Assembly (NCBI GenBank): GCA_903871805.1
Contig: CAIQIE010000299.1
Location: 1-41,457 of the forward strand
DNA from: an uncultured Planctomycetaceae bacterium
GTDB lineage: Bacteria; Planctomycetota; Planctomycetia; Planctomycetales; Planctomycetaceae
Direction of reading: 5' to 3'
DNA length: 41,457 nt
Part shown: piece after piece, positions 8,489-17,550 of the stretch
Layout: every line of letters begins with the position of its first letter
Numbering within the stretch: position 1 is the stretch's first letter
Notes under the pieces: model-generated
Database searches by the model: none
Told to the model about the DNA's origin: nothing
What the model saw: the letters and a program-made list of their open reading frames with translations, nothing else
Made by a program: the position numbers and the translations under genes

Positions 8489-10759
8489 ATGAAACAGCAA
8501 ACTTTTCTGCGGCTAAGTCTGTTGGCCGTGACATGTCTCTGCACAATCCTTCCGTCAGGTTCTGAAGCTGTCGCCCAGACTGTCTGCCTGCCTCTTCCAC
8601 GATTGCTGTCCACGATGCCGATGGGTGGTCAGGCGGGGACTCAGTTTGAAATCACTGTGACCGGAGAAAACCTGGATGATGGGGGTGCGTTGTATTTTTC
8701 GCATCCCGGATTAACGGCCGTTCAAAAGCGGCAGAGTGATGGGCAGCCGGAAGTCGGCAGGTATGTGGTTACGATCGGGGCGGACTGTCCACCGGGCCTG
8801 TATGAAACGCGGATGCTGACCCGTCTTGGAATTTCCTCGTCGCGTATCTTTTCGGTTGGAACACTTAAAGAAGTCCTCCAGACGGCGGGCAACACCAGTC
8901 TTGCCATGGCGATGGAACTTCCGATGGACAGTGTCTGCAACGCGGTGATGTCTGCTCGCAGTGTGGACCACTATGTCTTTCAAGCCGTCGCTGGCCAGCG
9001 AGCTCTGGTGTATTGTGCCGCGCGGGGAATTGACTCAAAGCTGGACACGGTACTGGTGGTCGCAAATGCAGCCGGGCAGGACATTCTGGTGGAGCGACAG
9101 GGTGGTGTGCTGGACTTTACAGCGCCGGCGGACGGCCGTTACGTGATCAAAGTGCACGAACTGACCTACAAAGGCGGCCCGGGATATTTCTACCGTTTGT
9201 CTCTTCAGCAGGCTGCCGCGGAGGCACCTGTGCCGCAGTTCGCGTCAACTCGCAACGTCAGTTCCTTCTCATGGCCTCCTGAAGGACTGCCGGAGGCTGC
9301 TTCCGCTTCTGAACAGGAACCGAACAACACTGGTGGACAGGCTCAAAAAATTACCCTTCCGTGCGATGTGAGGGGAGCCTTTGCCACAGCAGCTGACGTA
9401 GACACCTACGAGTTCACAGCGGTGAAGGGTGAAGTGTGGTGGGTGGAAGTGGGATCGGAACGACTTGGGCGTCCCACGGATCCATCGGTCATTGTGCAGC
9501 ATGTATCGGGCGAACCAGTTCAGGAGACAGTCACGGACCTTGTGGAGTTTACGGATATCCCCAGTCCGATGAAGCCATCAAGTAACGGCTATGCCTATGA
9601 CGGGCCTCCGTATGACGGCGGTTCAGCCGATTTGATCGGCAGGATAGAGATAAAGCAGGATGGGAAACATCGTCTGCAGATCTCGGACCTGTTCGGAGGG
9701 ACTCGCACAGATCCTCGCAATATCTATCGGCTGATCATTCGCAAGGCGGCCCCGGACTTTGCATTATGTGCCTGGGGACTGCACATGGAGTTACGAAATG
9801 GTGACCGCAATGCCTTGTCCAAGCCTTTGGCGCTGCGTGGCGGAGTCACCACCGCGCTGGAAGTTGTGGCAGTTCGGCGCGATGGATTTGACGGGGCCAT
9901 TGAACTGGCTCTGGAGGGGCTTCCGGAGGGCGTCACGGCCAGTGGCCTGACGATCGCACCGGGACAGAATCGGGGCATAGTGCTGGTCACGGCCGACCAG
10001 AATGCTCCGGGTGCCTTGACATTTGCGACATTTATCGGCACGGCGGAGATTGCCGGCACCAGGATTGAGCGACCCTGCCAGGTCGCGGCGATGGCGTGGC
10101 CAATTGTGGACGCATGGAGTGAGATTCCCAGTCCACGACTGGTCGCGGGTATTCCGGTATCGGTCAGTGGATCGGAAGTAGCACCATTGACAATTGCGGC
10201 CAGGGAAAAGCGTGTCTGGGAAGTCAAAGCCGGCGACAAACTGACGATTCCGCTGATTCACACGCGTCGTACGGAATTCTCGGGTGATATATTGCAGTTG
10301 AAGACGTTTGGGCATGGATTTCAGAACAACCCGCAGTTTGACGTTTCGCTGACGTCCGACACATCCGAAGTGGTGCTGGACACAGCCGCACTGCAGACGG
10401 CTCCGGGAGACTATCAGATTGCATTTTACGGAAGTGCCGTTGCAAAGTATCAGTACAATCCTGCCGCTGTTCAACAGACAGAGCAGGCCGTGAAGAAGGC
10501 CGAAGCGGAAGCGAAACTGGCGATGGACGAAGTACAGATGCTGGAAGCGGAAGCAGGAAATGCACCGGAGGACCAGCGGGCAGCCGTTGGACAGCGTCTG
10601 GAGGCTGCTAAAGTTCGTCAGCAGAACACAGCAGCGGCTGTGACGGCGGCGGTGCAAAAGCACAAGGCGGCAGTGGAGCTTGCCGCACCGCGGGATACTG
10701 TCGACATTATTGTTACGGAACCGATAGCAGTCAAAGTTGTTGCGGGAGAAGCAAAGTGA
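8489..10759 (+). CDS. Exported PPC-domain protein with TIG-like N-terminus and coiled-coil tail
   Basis: ATG 8489 is chosen over an open frame back to 8375 because GGAG lies at 8479-8482, six bases upstream, and because it starts a clean signal peptide (LRLSLLAVTCLCTILPSG, cut near AVAQ). The mature protein starts with a TIG/IPT-like domain (MPMGGQAGTQFEITVTGENL). Two pre-peptidase C-terminal (PPC) modules follow: one around SVDHYVFQAVAGQRALVYC with LDFTAPADGRYVIKV, the other opening with EQEPNNTGGQAQ and ADVDTYEFTAVKGEVWWVEV. Near the C-terminus a charged Ala/Glu/Lys/Gln helix (about residues 660-735) should form a coiled coil. No protease active site is visible. It is probably a cell-surface binding or scaffold protein. 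Its stop overlaps the GTG of the next DUF1501 gene. Confidence 0.9.
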   Translation: MKQQTFLRLSLLAVTCLCTILPSGSEAVAQTVCLPLPRLLSTMPMGGQAGTQFEITVTGENLDDGGALYFSHPGLTAVQKRQSDGQPEVGRYVVTIGADCPPGLYETRMLTRLGISSSRIFSVGTLKEVLQTAGNTSLAMAMELPMDSVCNAVMSARSVDHYVFQAVAGQRALVYCAARGIDSKLDTVLVVANAAGQDILVERQGGVLDFTAPADGRYVIKVHELTYKGGPGYFYRLSLQQAAAEAPVPQFASTRNVSSFSWPPEGLPEAASASEQEPNNTGGQAQKITLPCDVRGAFATAADVDTYEFTAVKGEVWWVEVGSERLGRPTDPSVIVQHVSGEPVQETVTDLVEFTDIPSPMKPSSNGYAYDGPPYDGGSADLIGRIEIKQDGKHRLQISDLFGGTRTDPRNIYRLIIRKAAPDFALCAWGLHMELRNGDRNALSKPLALRGGVTTALEVVAVRRDGFDGAIELALEGLPEGVTASGLTIAPGQNRGIVLVTADQNAPGALTFATFIGTAEIAGTRIERPCQVAAMAWPIVDAWSEIPSPRLVAGIPVSVSGSEVAPLTIAAREKRVWEVKAGDKLTIPLIHTRRTEFSGDILQLKTFGHGFQNNPQFDVSLTSDTSEVVLDTAALQTAPGDYQIAFYGSAVAKYQYNPAAVQQTEQAVKKAEAEAKLAMDEVQMLEAEAGNAPEDQRAAVGQRLEAAKVRQQNTAAAVTAAVQKHKAAVELAAPRDTVDIIVTEPIAVKVVAGEAK

Positions 10760-12198
10760 GCGATCCATTTTACGCAGCGGGAATCTGTCCGGGACCGCAG
10801 ATGTTTGGAACACCGGCCCGCCGTGGCTTTCTGAAAATGGGGCTGGCTGGTTTTACCAGTCTCAGCCTGCCGGGCTTGCTGCGACTGCGAGCGCACGCCG
10901 CAGAGCCGCCAACGGAATCTTCTGAGAAAACCGCAGTGATTATGGTCTGGAAGCCGGGAGGATGTTCGCACATCGACACCTACGATCCAAAACCGGAATC
11001 GTCCTCAGAATATCGCGGGCCATTCGGGTTGATCGACACAAAGATTCCCGGCATGCAGTTTACCGAGTTGTTGCCGATGCAGGCGGCGATTGCCGACCGA
11101 TTCACGGTGCTGCGTTCGATGCGACAGAATGCGGCCGGCCATCCAGCTGGATCCATGCAGATGTTATCCGGCGACCCGGACACTCGTGATAAGCCAAAGC
11201 CACGACTTCCCGACTGGATGTCGGTCACCAACTATCTTCGATCGCAGCAGGCAGTTCGCAGCAATCCTATTCCGGCCTATGTCGGGATCAATCCGCCGCT
11301 GGAGTACAACGGACCGGCCTATCTTGGGGACGCGTATTCCCCGTTCACAGTCAATGGTGATCCCAATCTGCCCGGATTCACGGTGCCGAACATTGGCCTG
11401 ACGGACGCCAAAGAAGTGCGCCGACTTGGGCGTCGCAGTAATCTGAGGCAGAATCTGGACACCCTGGAACGGGCCTTTGATCGCCAGGGCGAGCTGGGCG
11501 CACTGGACCAGTTTGAGCAGCAGGCGATGACGCTGCTGACGAATCCTGCCACAAAAGATGCGTTTGACCTGACGAAGGAAGACGACCGCACGCGCGACCG
11601 TTATGGTCGAAATACGTGGGGCCAGCAGCTGCTGATGGCAAGACGTCTGGTGGAAGCTGGCGTAGACGTGCTGACCACCAGCCTGAACGGTCCATTGTGT
11701 GGTCGCGTGCAGAACTGGGACGACCATGCCGTGAATCATCACGTCTTTGACGGCCTGCGATTCCGCGCTGCGGCCTATGACCAGGCCGTGAGTGCCCTGA
11801 TTGAAGACATTTACGAGCGTGGCCTTGACAAGCGCGTATTGGTGGTTGTGACGGGTGAATTTGGTCGCACGCCGAAGATCAATTACGCAGCCAGTACCGG
11901 CGCTGGCAACGCCAGCGCCCCCGCCGGGACGCAGCAGCCCGGTCGTGACCACTGGCCGCGGGCCTTCTCGAATATCTGGGCTGGCGGCGGTATTCAGACG
12001 GGGGGATTTATTGGTGCCACGGACAAGCGGGGTGAAGATTCGATTGAAAGGATCTGCACTGCCGAAGATTTTCTCGCGACGATCTATCATCATCTGGGAA
12101 TTGATTCTGCCAAAACGCTGATCCGCGACTTCAACGGTCGCCCCACTCCGATTGTGGATCGAGGCCGTCCGATACCGGAATTGATTCGTCGGGCCTGA
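10756..12198 (+). CDS. DUF1501 exported protein (second copy)
   Basis: A 480-residue DUF1501 protein. The start is a GTG at 10756 that shares bases with the stop of the PPC gene (GTGA), behind a GGGAGAAG site, so translation is coupled. A Tat-like N-terminus reads TPARRGFLKMGLAGF (about residues 19-33). Family features: VIMVWKPGGCSHIDTYDPKP, GMQFTELLPMQ, the FTVLRSMRQN segment, GDAYSPFTVNGDPN, RYGRNTWGQQLLMARRLVEAG, VVVTGEFGRTPKINYA and GRDHWPRAFSNIWAGGGI. Between INYA and GRDHWP lies an Ala/Gly/Ser-rich insert (ASTGAGNASAPAGTQQ) encoded partly by a perfect inverted repeat, described separately. It differs strongly from the first copy at 4.6 kb, so it is not a recent duplicate. Confidence 0.95.
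   Translation: MSDPFYAAGICPGPQMFGTPARRGFLKMGLAGFTSLSLPGLLRLRAHAAEPPTESSEKTAVIMVWKPGGCSHIDTYDPKPESSSEYRGPFGLIDTKIPGMQFTELLPMQAAIADRFTVLRSMRQNAAGHPAGSMQMLSGDPDTRDKPKPRLPDWMSVTNYLRSQQAVRSNPIPAYVGINPPLEYNGPAYLGDAYSPFTVNGDPNLPGFTVPNIGLTDAKEVRRLGRRSNLRQNLDTLERAFDRQGELGALDQFEQQAMTLLTNPATKDAFDLTKEDDRTRDRYGRNTWGQQLLMARRLVEAGVDVLTTSLNGPLCGRVQNWDDHAVNHHVFDGLRFRAAAYDQAVSALIEDIYERGLDKRVLVVVTGEFGRTPKINYAASTGAGNASAPAGTQQPGRDHWPRAFSNIWAGGGIQTGGFIGATDKRGEDSIERICTAEDFLATIYHHLGIDSAKTLIRDFNGRPTPIVDRGRPIPELIRRA
11899..11919. repeat. Perfect 9-bp inverted repeat inside the DUF1501 gene
   Basis: GGCGCTGGC at 11899-11907 is followed by AAC and its exact reverse complement GCCAGCGCC at 11911-11919. Flanking CCGG and CCGCCGG extend the GC-rich self-complementarity imperfectly. 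It encodes part of an Ala/Gly/Ser linker between two conserved family blocks, so the element is tolerated in the reading frame. Confidence 0.75.
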
Positions 12199-12578
12199 AG
12201 TCGACGTACAGTCCAATGGGCATTCCTGAAAGCGGGATCCGGAACTTCCGGGACCTGCTGAGTGCTGACATGCTGATTGCCGGTGAAGCCTGTCGGTGCG
12301 TTGCTGTCACTCACGTTAGAATTCTCGGAACGAGAGGCGGAAACGCACAAAACGGCAGGTTCGTTCCAGCACCTTGTTCATTAAGAAGCGTAACGAGCAC
12401 GAGGAATCTTGATTGGCGAAAACGGGGTTCCACACTAGGATTCCGCACCGGAAGCTCACGGGAAGCCGCGCAAAGTGCTTAGAACCACTGTTGTCGCCGC
12501 GGAGATCTTTGCGGTTCGTGCTCCCATAAACGGTTTCCCACACCCTCGCTCCGTCTTTTTCACTGGAAATTCTGCTTC
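12199..12578. other. Intergenic stretch before ispG
   Basis: About 380 bases separate the second DUF1501 gene from ispG. Short open frames exist (for example 12216-12482) but look random in composition and have no ribosome site. I see no strong terminator hairpin and no convincing sigma-70 promoter, though an ispG promoter must lie here if ispG is not read from upstream. Confidence 0.4.
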
Positions 12579-13739
12579 ATGTCTGTTCAGGAAAAACCCG
12601 GGATCGTCCGAAATCCGACTCGAACTGTCTCCATCGGAAACACCGCGATTGGCAGCCAGCATCCGATTGCGGTGCAAAGTATGACCGCCACACGGACTCA
12701 GGATATTGACGCCACGGTGCGTCAGATTCAGGATCTTGTCGCTGCAGGTGCTGACGTGGTTCGGGTGGCGATTGACAGTCAGAAAGACGCAGAAGCGTTG
12801 ATGGAAATTCGAAAGCAGGTGACTGGAAACCTCTCGGTGGACCTGCAGGAAAATTACCGACTGGCGGAAGTGATTGCCCCGTATGTGGACAAGATCCGCT
12901 ACAACCCGGGGCATTTGTATCATCACGAGAAAACGCGTCCGTGGCAGGACAAAGTGCGCTACCTTGTCCAGGTGGCGCGTGATAACGATTGTGCCATGCG
13001 TGTCGGCGTCAACTGTGGATCTGTTGACCCGGATGTCAAATCCCGGTTTGACGAGCACGATTCCATTTCACCAATGCTGGAGAGTGCCTGGGAGCACTGT
13101 AACGTCCTTGATGATATGGGGTTTCATCGATACTGTGTTTCTCTGAAAGATTCTGATCCGTCCAAAGTAGTGGAAGTGAATCGGCGATTTGCGGAAAAAC
13201 GACCGGATGTTCCGTTGCATCTGGGAGTCACGGAAGCGGGCATGCCACCGGACGGGATCATCAAGACCAGGATTGCGTTTGAGCAGTTGATCAGCCGGGG
13301 GATTGGAGACACCATTCGGGTGTCGCTAACGGTCCCAAACAATCGCAAGTCCGAAGAGATATCTGCCGGCAGGGCGATACTGGATGACATTGCTGCTGGT
13401 CGTGTGCGAAGTGTTGTGGACTATGGTTTAAGCACACTGAATATCATCAGTTGTCCCAGTTGTTCGCGGGTGGAGAATGAAGCCTTTGTTGAGTTGGCGG
13501 AGCAGGTTCGCGACATGACCCGTTATGCCCTTGATCATCGGATTACCATCGCTGTGATGGGGTGTCGAGTGAATGGGCCGGGAGAAACCGACGACGCGGA
13601 TCTGGGCCTGTGGTGTGGCCCGACTCATGTGAACTTCAAACGCGGCAAAGAAACGCTGGGAGCATTTCCGTATGACGCGATTTTGCCGAGGCTGAAAGCC
13701 GAGCTGGACGATCTGATCGACAGAAAGTCCGCCACCTGA
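12579..13739 (+). CDS. ispG: 4-hydroxy-3-methylbut-2-en-1-yl diphosphate synthase (IspG)
   Basis: IspG (GcpE) reductively opens MEcPP to HMBPP, the penultimate step of the MEP isoprenoid pathway, using a [4Fe-4S] cluster. The 386-residue product is of the compact bacterial type, without the long insertion of the plant/Chlamydia form. Conserved text includes [52 protein letters not shown] and GDTIRVSLT. The cluster ligands are Cys292 and Cys295 (ISCPSCSR), Cys329 ([10 protein letters not shown]) and the conserved Glu336. ATG 12579 is the family-normal start. It stands alone and converges with aroH, with only about 40 bases between their stops. Confidence 0.97.
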   Translation: MSVQEKPGIVRNPTRTVSIGNTAIGSQHPIAVQSMTATRTQDIDATVRQIQDLVAAGADVVRVAIDSQKDAEALMEIRKQVTGNLSVDLQENYRLAEVIAPYVDKIRYNPGHLYHHEKTRPWQDKVRYLVQVARDNDCAMRVGVNCGSVDPDVKSRFDEHDSISPMLESAWEHCNVLDDMGFHRYCVSLKDSDPSKVVEVNRRFAEKRPDVPLHLGVTEAGMPPDGIIKTRIAFEQLISRGIGDTIRVSLTVPNNRKSEEISAGRAILDDIAAGRVRSVVDYGLSTLNIISCPSCSRVENEAFVELAEQVRDMTRYALDHRITIAVMGCRVNGPGETDDADLGLWCGPTHVNFKRGKETLGAFPYDAILPRLKAELDDLIDRKSAT

Positions 13740-13779
13740 CAGGCCCCCCACTGGCTTCTGCGAGGTAGCGCCTTTCAGA

Positions 13780-14151
13780 TCACTGAGCGCTCTTCAGATC
13801 GGGCCGAAGCTTCTGTGCGTCCCGAAGATAGACGTGTTCAATGTCCCTTGGGGCCAGTTCGGTGTTGACGTGCAGCAGAATCCGCAGGCATCGCGGCATG
13901 GCGCCGGGGACCGGGATTTCCTGAGCGCAAAGCAGAGGTACGAAGTTCATTCCCAGGGCCCGGGCGGCTTCGGCGGGGAAAGCGGACACCAGATCCTGCG
14001 TGGTCGTGAACACAGCGGAGATCACCTGATCGAAATCAGCAATCTGATTTCTCTGCAGTATTTCTTCCATCAGTTCTCTGGCCGCAGTCCGGATTTTTTC
14101 CGGGGTGTCTTCATCCACCGTGATTGCGCCGCGAATGCCCCGAACACCCAT
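13780..14151 (-). CDS. aroH: Chorismate mutase, AroH class
   Basis: AroH rearranges chorismate to prephenate for phenylalanine and tyrosine synthesis; it is a small trimeric cytoplasmic enzyme unrelated to the AroQ helical class. The frame is open to 14247, but ATG 14151 has GGAG six bases upstream and gives 123 residues, the normal length. With this start the active-site residues fall exactly on the Bacillus subtilis numbering: Arg7 (RGIRGAIT), Glu78 (CAQEIPVPG), Arg90 (PRCLRIL), Tyr108 (EHVYL) and Arg116 (KLRPDL). It is transcribed toward ispG and away from the methyltransferase gene. Confidence 0.95.
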   Translation of the reverse strand: MGVRGIRGAITVDEDTPEKIRTAARELMEEILQRNQIADFDQVISAVFTTTQDLVSAFPAEAARALGMNFVPLLCAQEIPVPGAMPRCLRILLHVNTELAPRDIEHVYLRDAQKLRPDLKSAQ

Positions 14152-14481
14152 TTTCAACTCCGAAAACTGAATCATCCCGTTTGAAATGAAGGCCCTTTGC
14201 CAACCAAAACCAAGGCTACATTCTGATGAATTGTGGGTACATCGCAAGACTGAACGGGCAACAGGATGGCCCGGACGTGGAAGTTGGACCGTTGGAAATG
14301 GAGAAATCGGCCGCCTCGAACTGTTTCTACCGCTGAAAACGGATTCAGCAAACAGTCCGATGTTGCGAGATTGAACGGAACACGGGAAGATCTGCGGCTA
14401 GTCAGGGGGCAGGACAGCGTGAGCATTCGCGGCGAAGTACGGGCAGGGGATCGATCTGTTCCGGGAGAGGGGGGCTTGGTG
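14152..14481. other. Divergent intergenic stretch between aroH and the methyltransferase
   Basis: The 330 bases between the two chosen starts should hold both divergent promoters. The methyltransferase frame is open from an ATG at 14266, so up to 72 more residues could be coded, but that part ([17 protein letters not shown] and onward) looks unlike any domain. No clear hairpin or operator is seen. Confidence 0.35.
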
Positions 14482-15483
14482 GTGAATAACCCGGAAAACT
14501 GGTTGATCCGCGAACTTCGGGACCCCGTCACCCAGGAGCCCCTGCAAGTGTCTTCCGACGGCACGCAGCTCTGCAATGCACGTGGCGGGGTGGTCGCGCG
14601 GATGATCGCCGGGATTCCCCGCTTCGTATCGGACGAGCATCTGGAGAGTTTTGGCCTGCAGTGGACCACTTTTGACGTCGCCCATGATGATGAAGACCGT
14701 CAGACATTTGCGGCCAAGACCGGAGTTGCTCTGGAGTTGCTGAGTGGGAAGCGAATACTGGACGCGGGGTGTGGCGGAGGGCGTTATGCCAAAGTCTGTG
14801 CAGAAGCGGGAGGCCTTGTCACGGCAGCGGACCACAGTCGGGCGGTCGAGAAAGCGCGGGATCTTTGTCGGGAGCTGAACTCCGTTCAGTTTGTTCAGGC
14901 GGATCTGAAGCATTTGCCTCTGCAACCGGGCGGTTATGATCTTGTCTTTTCGATTGGTGTGATGCACCACGATGTCAACACGCGTCAGGTGTTTGACGCG
15001 GTTGCGGCTATGGTCAGGCCCGGCGGCCGTTATTCTGTCTGGCTCTATCGCAGGAACCAGTGGTGGCAGGAACTGATCAACAGTTCGCTGCGGGCTATCA
15101 CAACGCGCCTACCTGCAAAATGTCTGTTGCCGTTCTGTCATCTGGGAGCGATTCTGGGAGGCACACCGATTATCAATCGTACACTCAATAAAATTATCAG
15201 CTTCAGCGCCCATCCCTGTTATCAGAATCGTGTCTGCGATACCTATGACTGGTGGGCACCGAAGTATCAGCACCATCATACGGCAGCGGAGTTGAAGAGC
15301 TGGTTTCGTGAGGCTGGATTTGAGCGGATTGAAGAGCTGCCTCCGGAAAAGAGTGGTTCCGTGTATCAACGACTGTGGAAATGGAATCTGCTGCCGGGCA
15401 GTGGCGTCAATGTCACTGGGATCCGACGCACGGATCCTGTGTCTGCAGCTGGAAGCGGCAACCCGAAAAAGTCGCCCTCGTGA
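14482..15483 (+). CDS. SAM-dependent methyltransferase with degenerate Trm112-like N-terminus
   Basis: A class I (Rossmann) methyltransferase. The SAM loop is ILDAGCGGGRYAKVC, followed by acidic TAADHS, a VQFVQADLKHLPL segment and DLVFSIGVMHH, which place it in the Methyltransf_11/25 group. The N-terminus (LRDPVTQEPLQVSSDGTQLC, then IAGIPRFVSDE) resembles the small Trm112/YcaR zinc-ribbon module fused to many such enzymes, but only one of the usual cysteines is left. The C-terminal half (CDTYDWWAPKYQHHHTAAEL, then WFREAGFERIEELP) matches methyltransferases near sugar or lipid genes. I favour GTG 14482 (or 14479), just after AGGGGGG at 14468-14474; an ATG at 14266 is the alternative. Substrate unknown. 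Confidence 0.85.
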   Translation: MNNPENWLIRELRDPVTQEPLQVSSDGTQLCNARGGVVARMIAGIPRFVSDEHLESFGLQWTTFDVAHDDEDRQTFAAKTGVALELLSGKRILDAGCGGGRYAKVCAEAGGLVTAADHSRAVEKARDLCRELNSVQFVQADLKHLPLQPGGYDLVFSIGVMHHDVNTRQVFDAVAAMVRPGGRYSVWLYRRNQWWQELINSSLRAITTRLPAKCLLPFCHLGAILGGTPIINRTLNKIISFSAHPCYQNRVCDTYDWWAPKYQHHHTAAELKSWFREAGFERIEELPPEKSGSVYQRLWKWNLLPGSGVNVTGIRRTDPVSAAGSGNPKKSPS

Positions 15484-15675
15484 TGCTGGGGGCTGTCTGG
15501 ATGACGACGGAGTGGTCGTTGGATGCAGACAGGTGGTAATGCGTGTTACAATTCACCGGGGGTTTGGGCCTGAATCCAGAAAGCGGATTGTCCCAAAAAC
15601 CATGCAGACTGGCTGGCCGGGAAGCGGGACTTCCTGATTGGTCCTTGTTGACTAATTGACAGGTGAGTGGAACGT

Positions 15676-17550
15676 ATGACAGGAAGCCAACACATGATGG
15701 GGCGTATTGCAGGGATTCTGGCAACGGGAATGTTTTTCCTTTTTGCCGGGGCGGATGCCTTTGGTCAGACGCGGTCGGCCGGTCTGATGAACCTGAAGAC
15801 GGACGGCAGTCGACTGGCCTGCTCGAATCGTGACAGCGGCACAGTCACAATTGTGCGCTGGCCGGAAATGACCGTGCAGCACGAGATCCCGGTGGGGCAT
15901 CATCCGGAGGGAGTGGCCTGGCTTGGGCAATCTGCGATCGTCGCCTGCTGTGTCTATGGTGATGACGAAGTCGTCCTGATCGACACGGAAGCCGGGCAGG
16001 TTCTAAGACGAATCCCGGTATTTGATGAACCTTATGGAATCGTTAGTTCCTCAGACGGCGGGCGGCTATACGTCACGCTGGAATATCCCGGGCAGGTCAT
16101 CTGTCTGGACGCTGATACGGGAAAGCGGTTACAGCAGTGGGACGTGGGGTCGCTGCCGCGGGGACTTGCGATCACCGCTGACGATCGATCGCTGCTGGTC
16201 ACGGAATATCTGACAGCTCGGGTCATCCGTGTGGATACAGCCGATGGTCGAATTCTTCAGACATGGGATGGGGCCTCCACGGACAATCTTGGGCGTCAGA
16301 TTGTGATTTCCCCATCAGGAACGAGGGCTTATCTGACTCATATTCGATCGCGGGTCACAGCGGCTCATGGCAACGGTTCAATTTTTCCCTATGTTTCTGT
16401 GGTCCGACTGGAAGGAGAAAAACAGGGCACACGATTACGCGTCCCGATGGACACGATTCGGGGCACTCGAGTGACCGCCAATCCCTGGGACTGCGACGTC
16501 ACACCGGACGGGAAGTCTCTGTGTGTCGTCTTTGCGGGCACAAACGACATGTACATCTGTCGCATTACCGGCGACGACCATGTCGAGCTGGACTATCAGA
16601 CGGGCATGCAATTGGGCAGTAATCCGCGAGCCGTGCGCTGTGTTCCTGACGGCTCCGCCGTGCTGGTCTACAACGCCCTGGATTTTGAAGTGGTAGCCTT
16701 TAGTCTGCGGGACGGCAAAGAAATCAGCCGGGTGACTGTGACACAGAACCCGCTGAGTGAACAGCTTCTGCTTGGAAAAAAACTCTTCTACACAGCCCTA
16801 TCACCGATGACCTCGCGTGGCTGGATTTCGTGCTCCAGCTGTCATCCGGATGGGGACGCAGATGGCAGGACCTGGCAGCAGCCGGAGGGGCTTCGGAACA
16901 CGCAGCCGATGGCCGGGCTGGCATGGACGCATCCATTACACTGGTCCGCGGACCGGGATGAAGTGCAGGACTTTGAACACACGATTCGGGGCCGGCTGAT
17001 GCAGGGACCCGGATTAATGAAAGGGGCATTGCCGGATGCCATGGCAGAGAAAATTACGGGCCGAAGTGCGTCTCTGGATGCCTTGGCAGCCTACACCAAT
17101 TCACACAGGTTCCCCATGAGCCCGCATTCAAAGCAGGGTCTGACGGAATCGGCGAAACGCGGCAGAGACCTGTTTCATTCAGCGGAGACGAAGTGCGCAA
17201 CGTGTCACAAGGGACCGTTCTACACCGATTCTCAGCCCTTCGCCAATGACAAGTTGCAGATGCACGACGTGGGAACGGGCGGGGACGATGCCACCGAGTT
17301 GATGGGGCCGCGGTATGACACGCCAACGCTGCTGGGAATTTACCGGAGTGCTCCTTATCTGCATCATGGCAGGGCGGCCACGTTGCGAGACGTGCTGACA
17401 ACAGAGAATCGGCAGGACCGTCACGGAAAAACCAGCCATCTCACACCTGTTCAGTTGGACGATCTGGTTGAGTTTCTCAAATCACTTCCATGGGAAGATC
17501 CGGAGTTGTCGCCGGAAGCGGAGGGTGTTCTGCGAGTCTCTGGACGTTGA
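15676..17550 (+). CDS. Secreted YVTN beta-propeller / di-haem cytochrome c peroxidase-like fusion
   Basis: ATG 15676, preceded by AGGTGAG at 15661-15667, opens a signal peptide (GRIAGILATGMFFLFAGADAFG). Residues about 35-350 form a YVTN-type propeller; repeated strands such as VVLIDTEAGQVLRRIPV, VICLDADTGKRLQQWDVG and VIRVDTADGRILQTWDG are evident. The C-terminal part carries two haem-binding sites, CSSCH at 386-390 and CATCH at 507-511, with text typical of MauG/cytochrome c peroxidase relatives (LGKKLFYTALSPMTSRGWIS, then TPTLLGIYRSAPYLHHGRA and a DDLVEFLKSL end). It should act in the periplasm or outside as a haem redox or sensing protein. Whether it reduces peroxide or oxidises another substrate cannot be said. 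Confidence 0.93.
   Translation: MTGSQHMMGRIAGILATGMFFLFAGADAFGQTRSAGLMNLKTDGSRLACSNRDSGTVTIVRWPEMTVQHEIPVGHHPEGVAWLGQSAIVACCVYGDDEVVLIDTEAGQVLRRIPVFDEPYGIVSSSDGGRLYVTLEYPGQVICLDADTGKRLQQWDVGSLPRGLAITADDRSLLVTEYLTARVIRVDTADGRILQTWDGASTDNLGRQIVISPSGTRAYLTHIRSRVTAAHGNGSIFPYVSVVRLEGEKQGTRLRVPMDTIRGTRVTANPWDCDVTPDGKSLCVVFAGTNDMYICRITGDDHVELDYQTGMQLGSNPRAVRCVPDGSAVLVYNALDFEVVAFSLRDGKEISRVTVTQNPLSEQLLLGKKLFYTALSPMTSRGWISCSSCHPDGDADGRTWQQPEGLRNTQPMAGLAWTHPLHWSADRDEVQDFEHTIRGRLMQGPGLMKGALPDAMAEKITGRSASLDALAAYTNSHRFPMSPHSKQGLTESAKRGRDLFHSAETKCATCHKGPFYTDSQPFANDKLQMHDVGTGGDDATELMGPRYDTPTLLGIYRSAPYLHHGRAATLRDVLTTENRQDRHGKTSHLTPVQLDDLVEFLKSLPWEDPELSPEAEGVLRVSGR

Noticed and set aside
12216..12482. Short frame before ispG
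   Set aside because: No start signal and random-looking composition; probably spacer.
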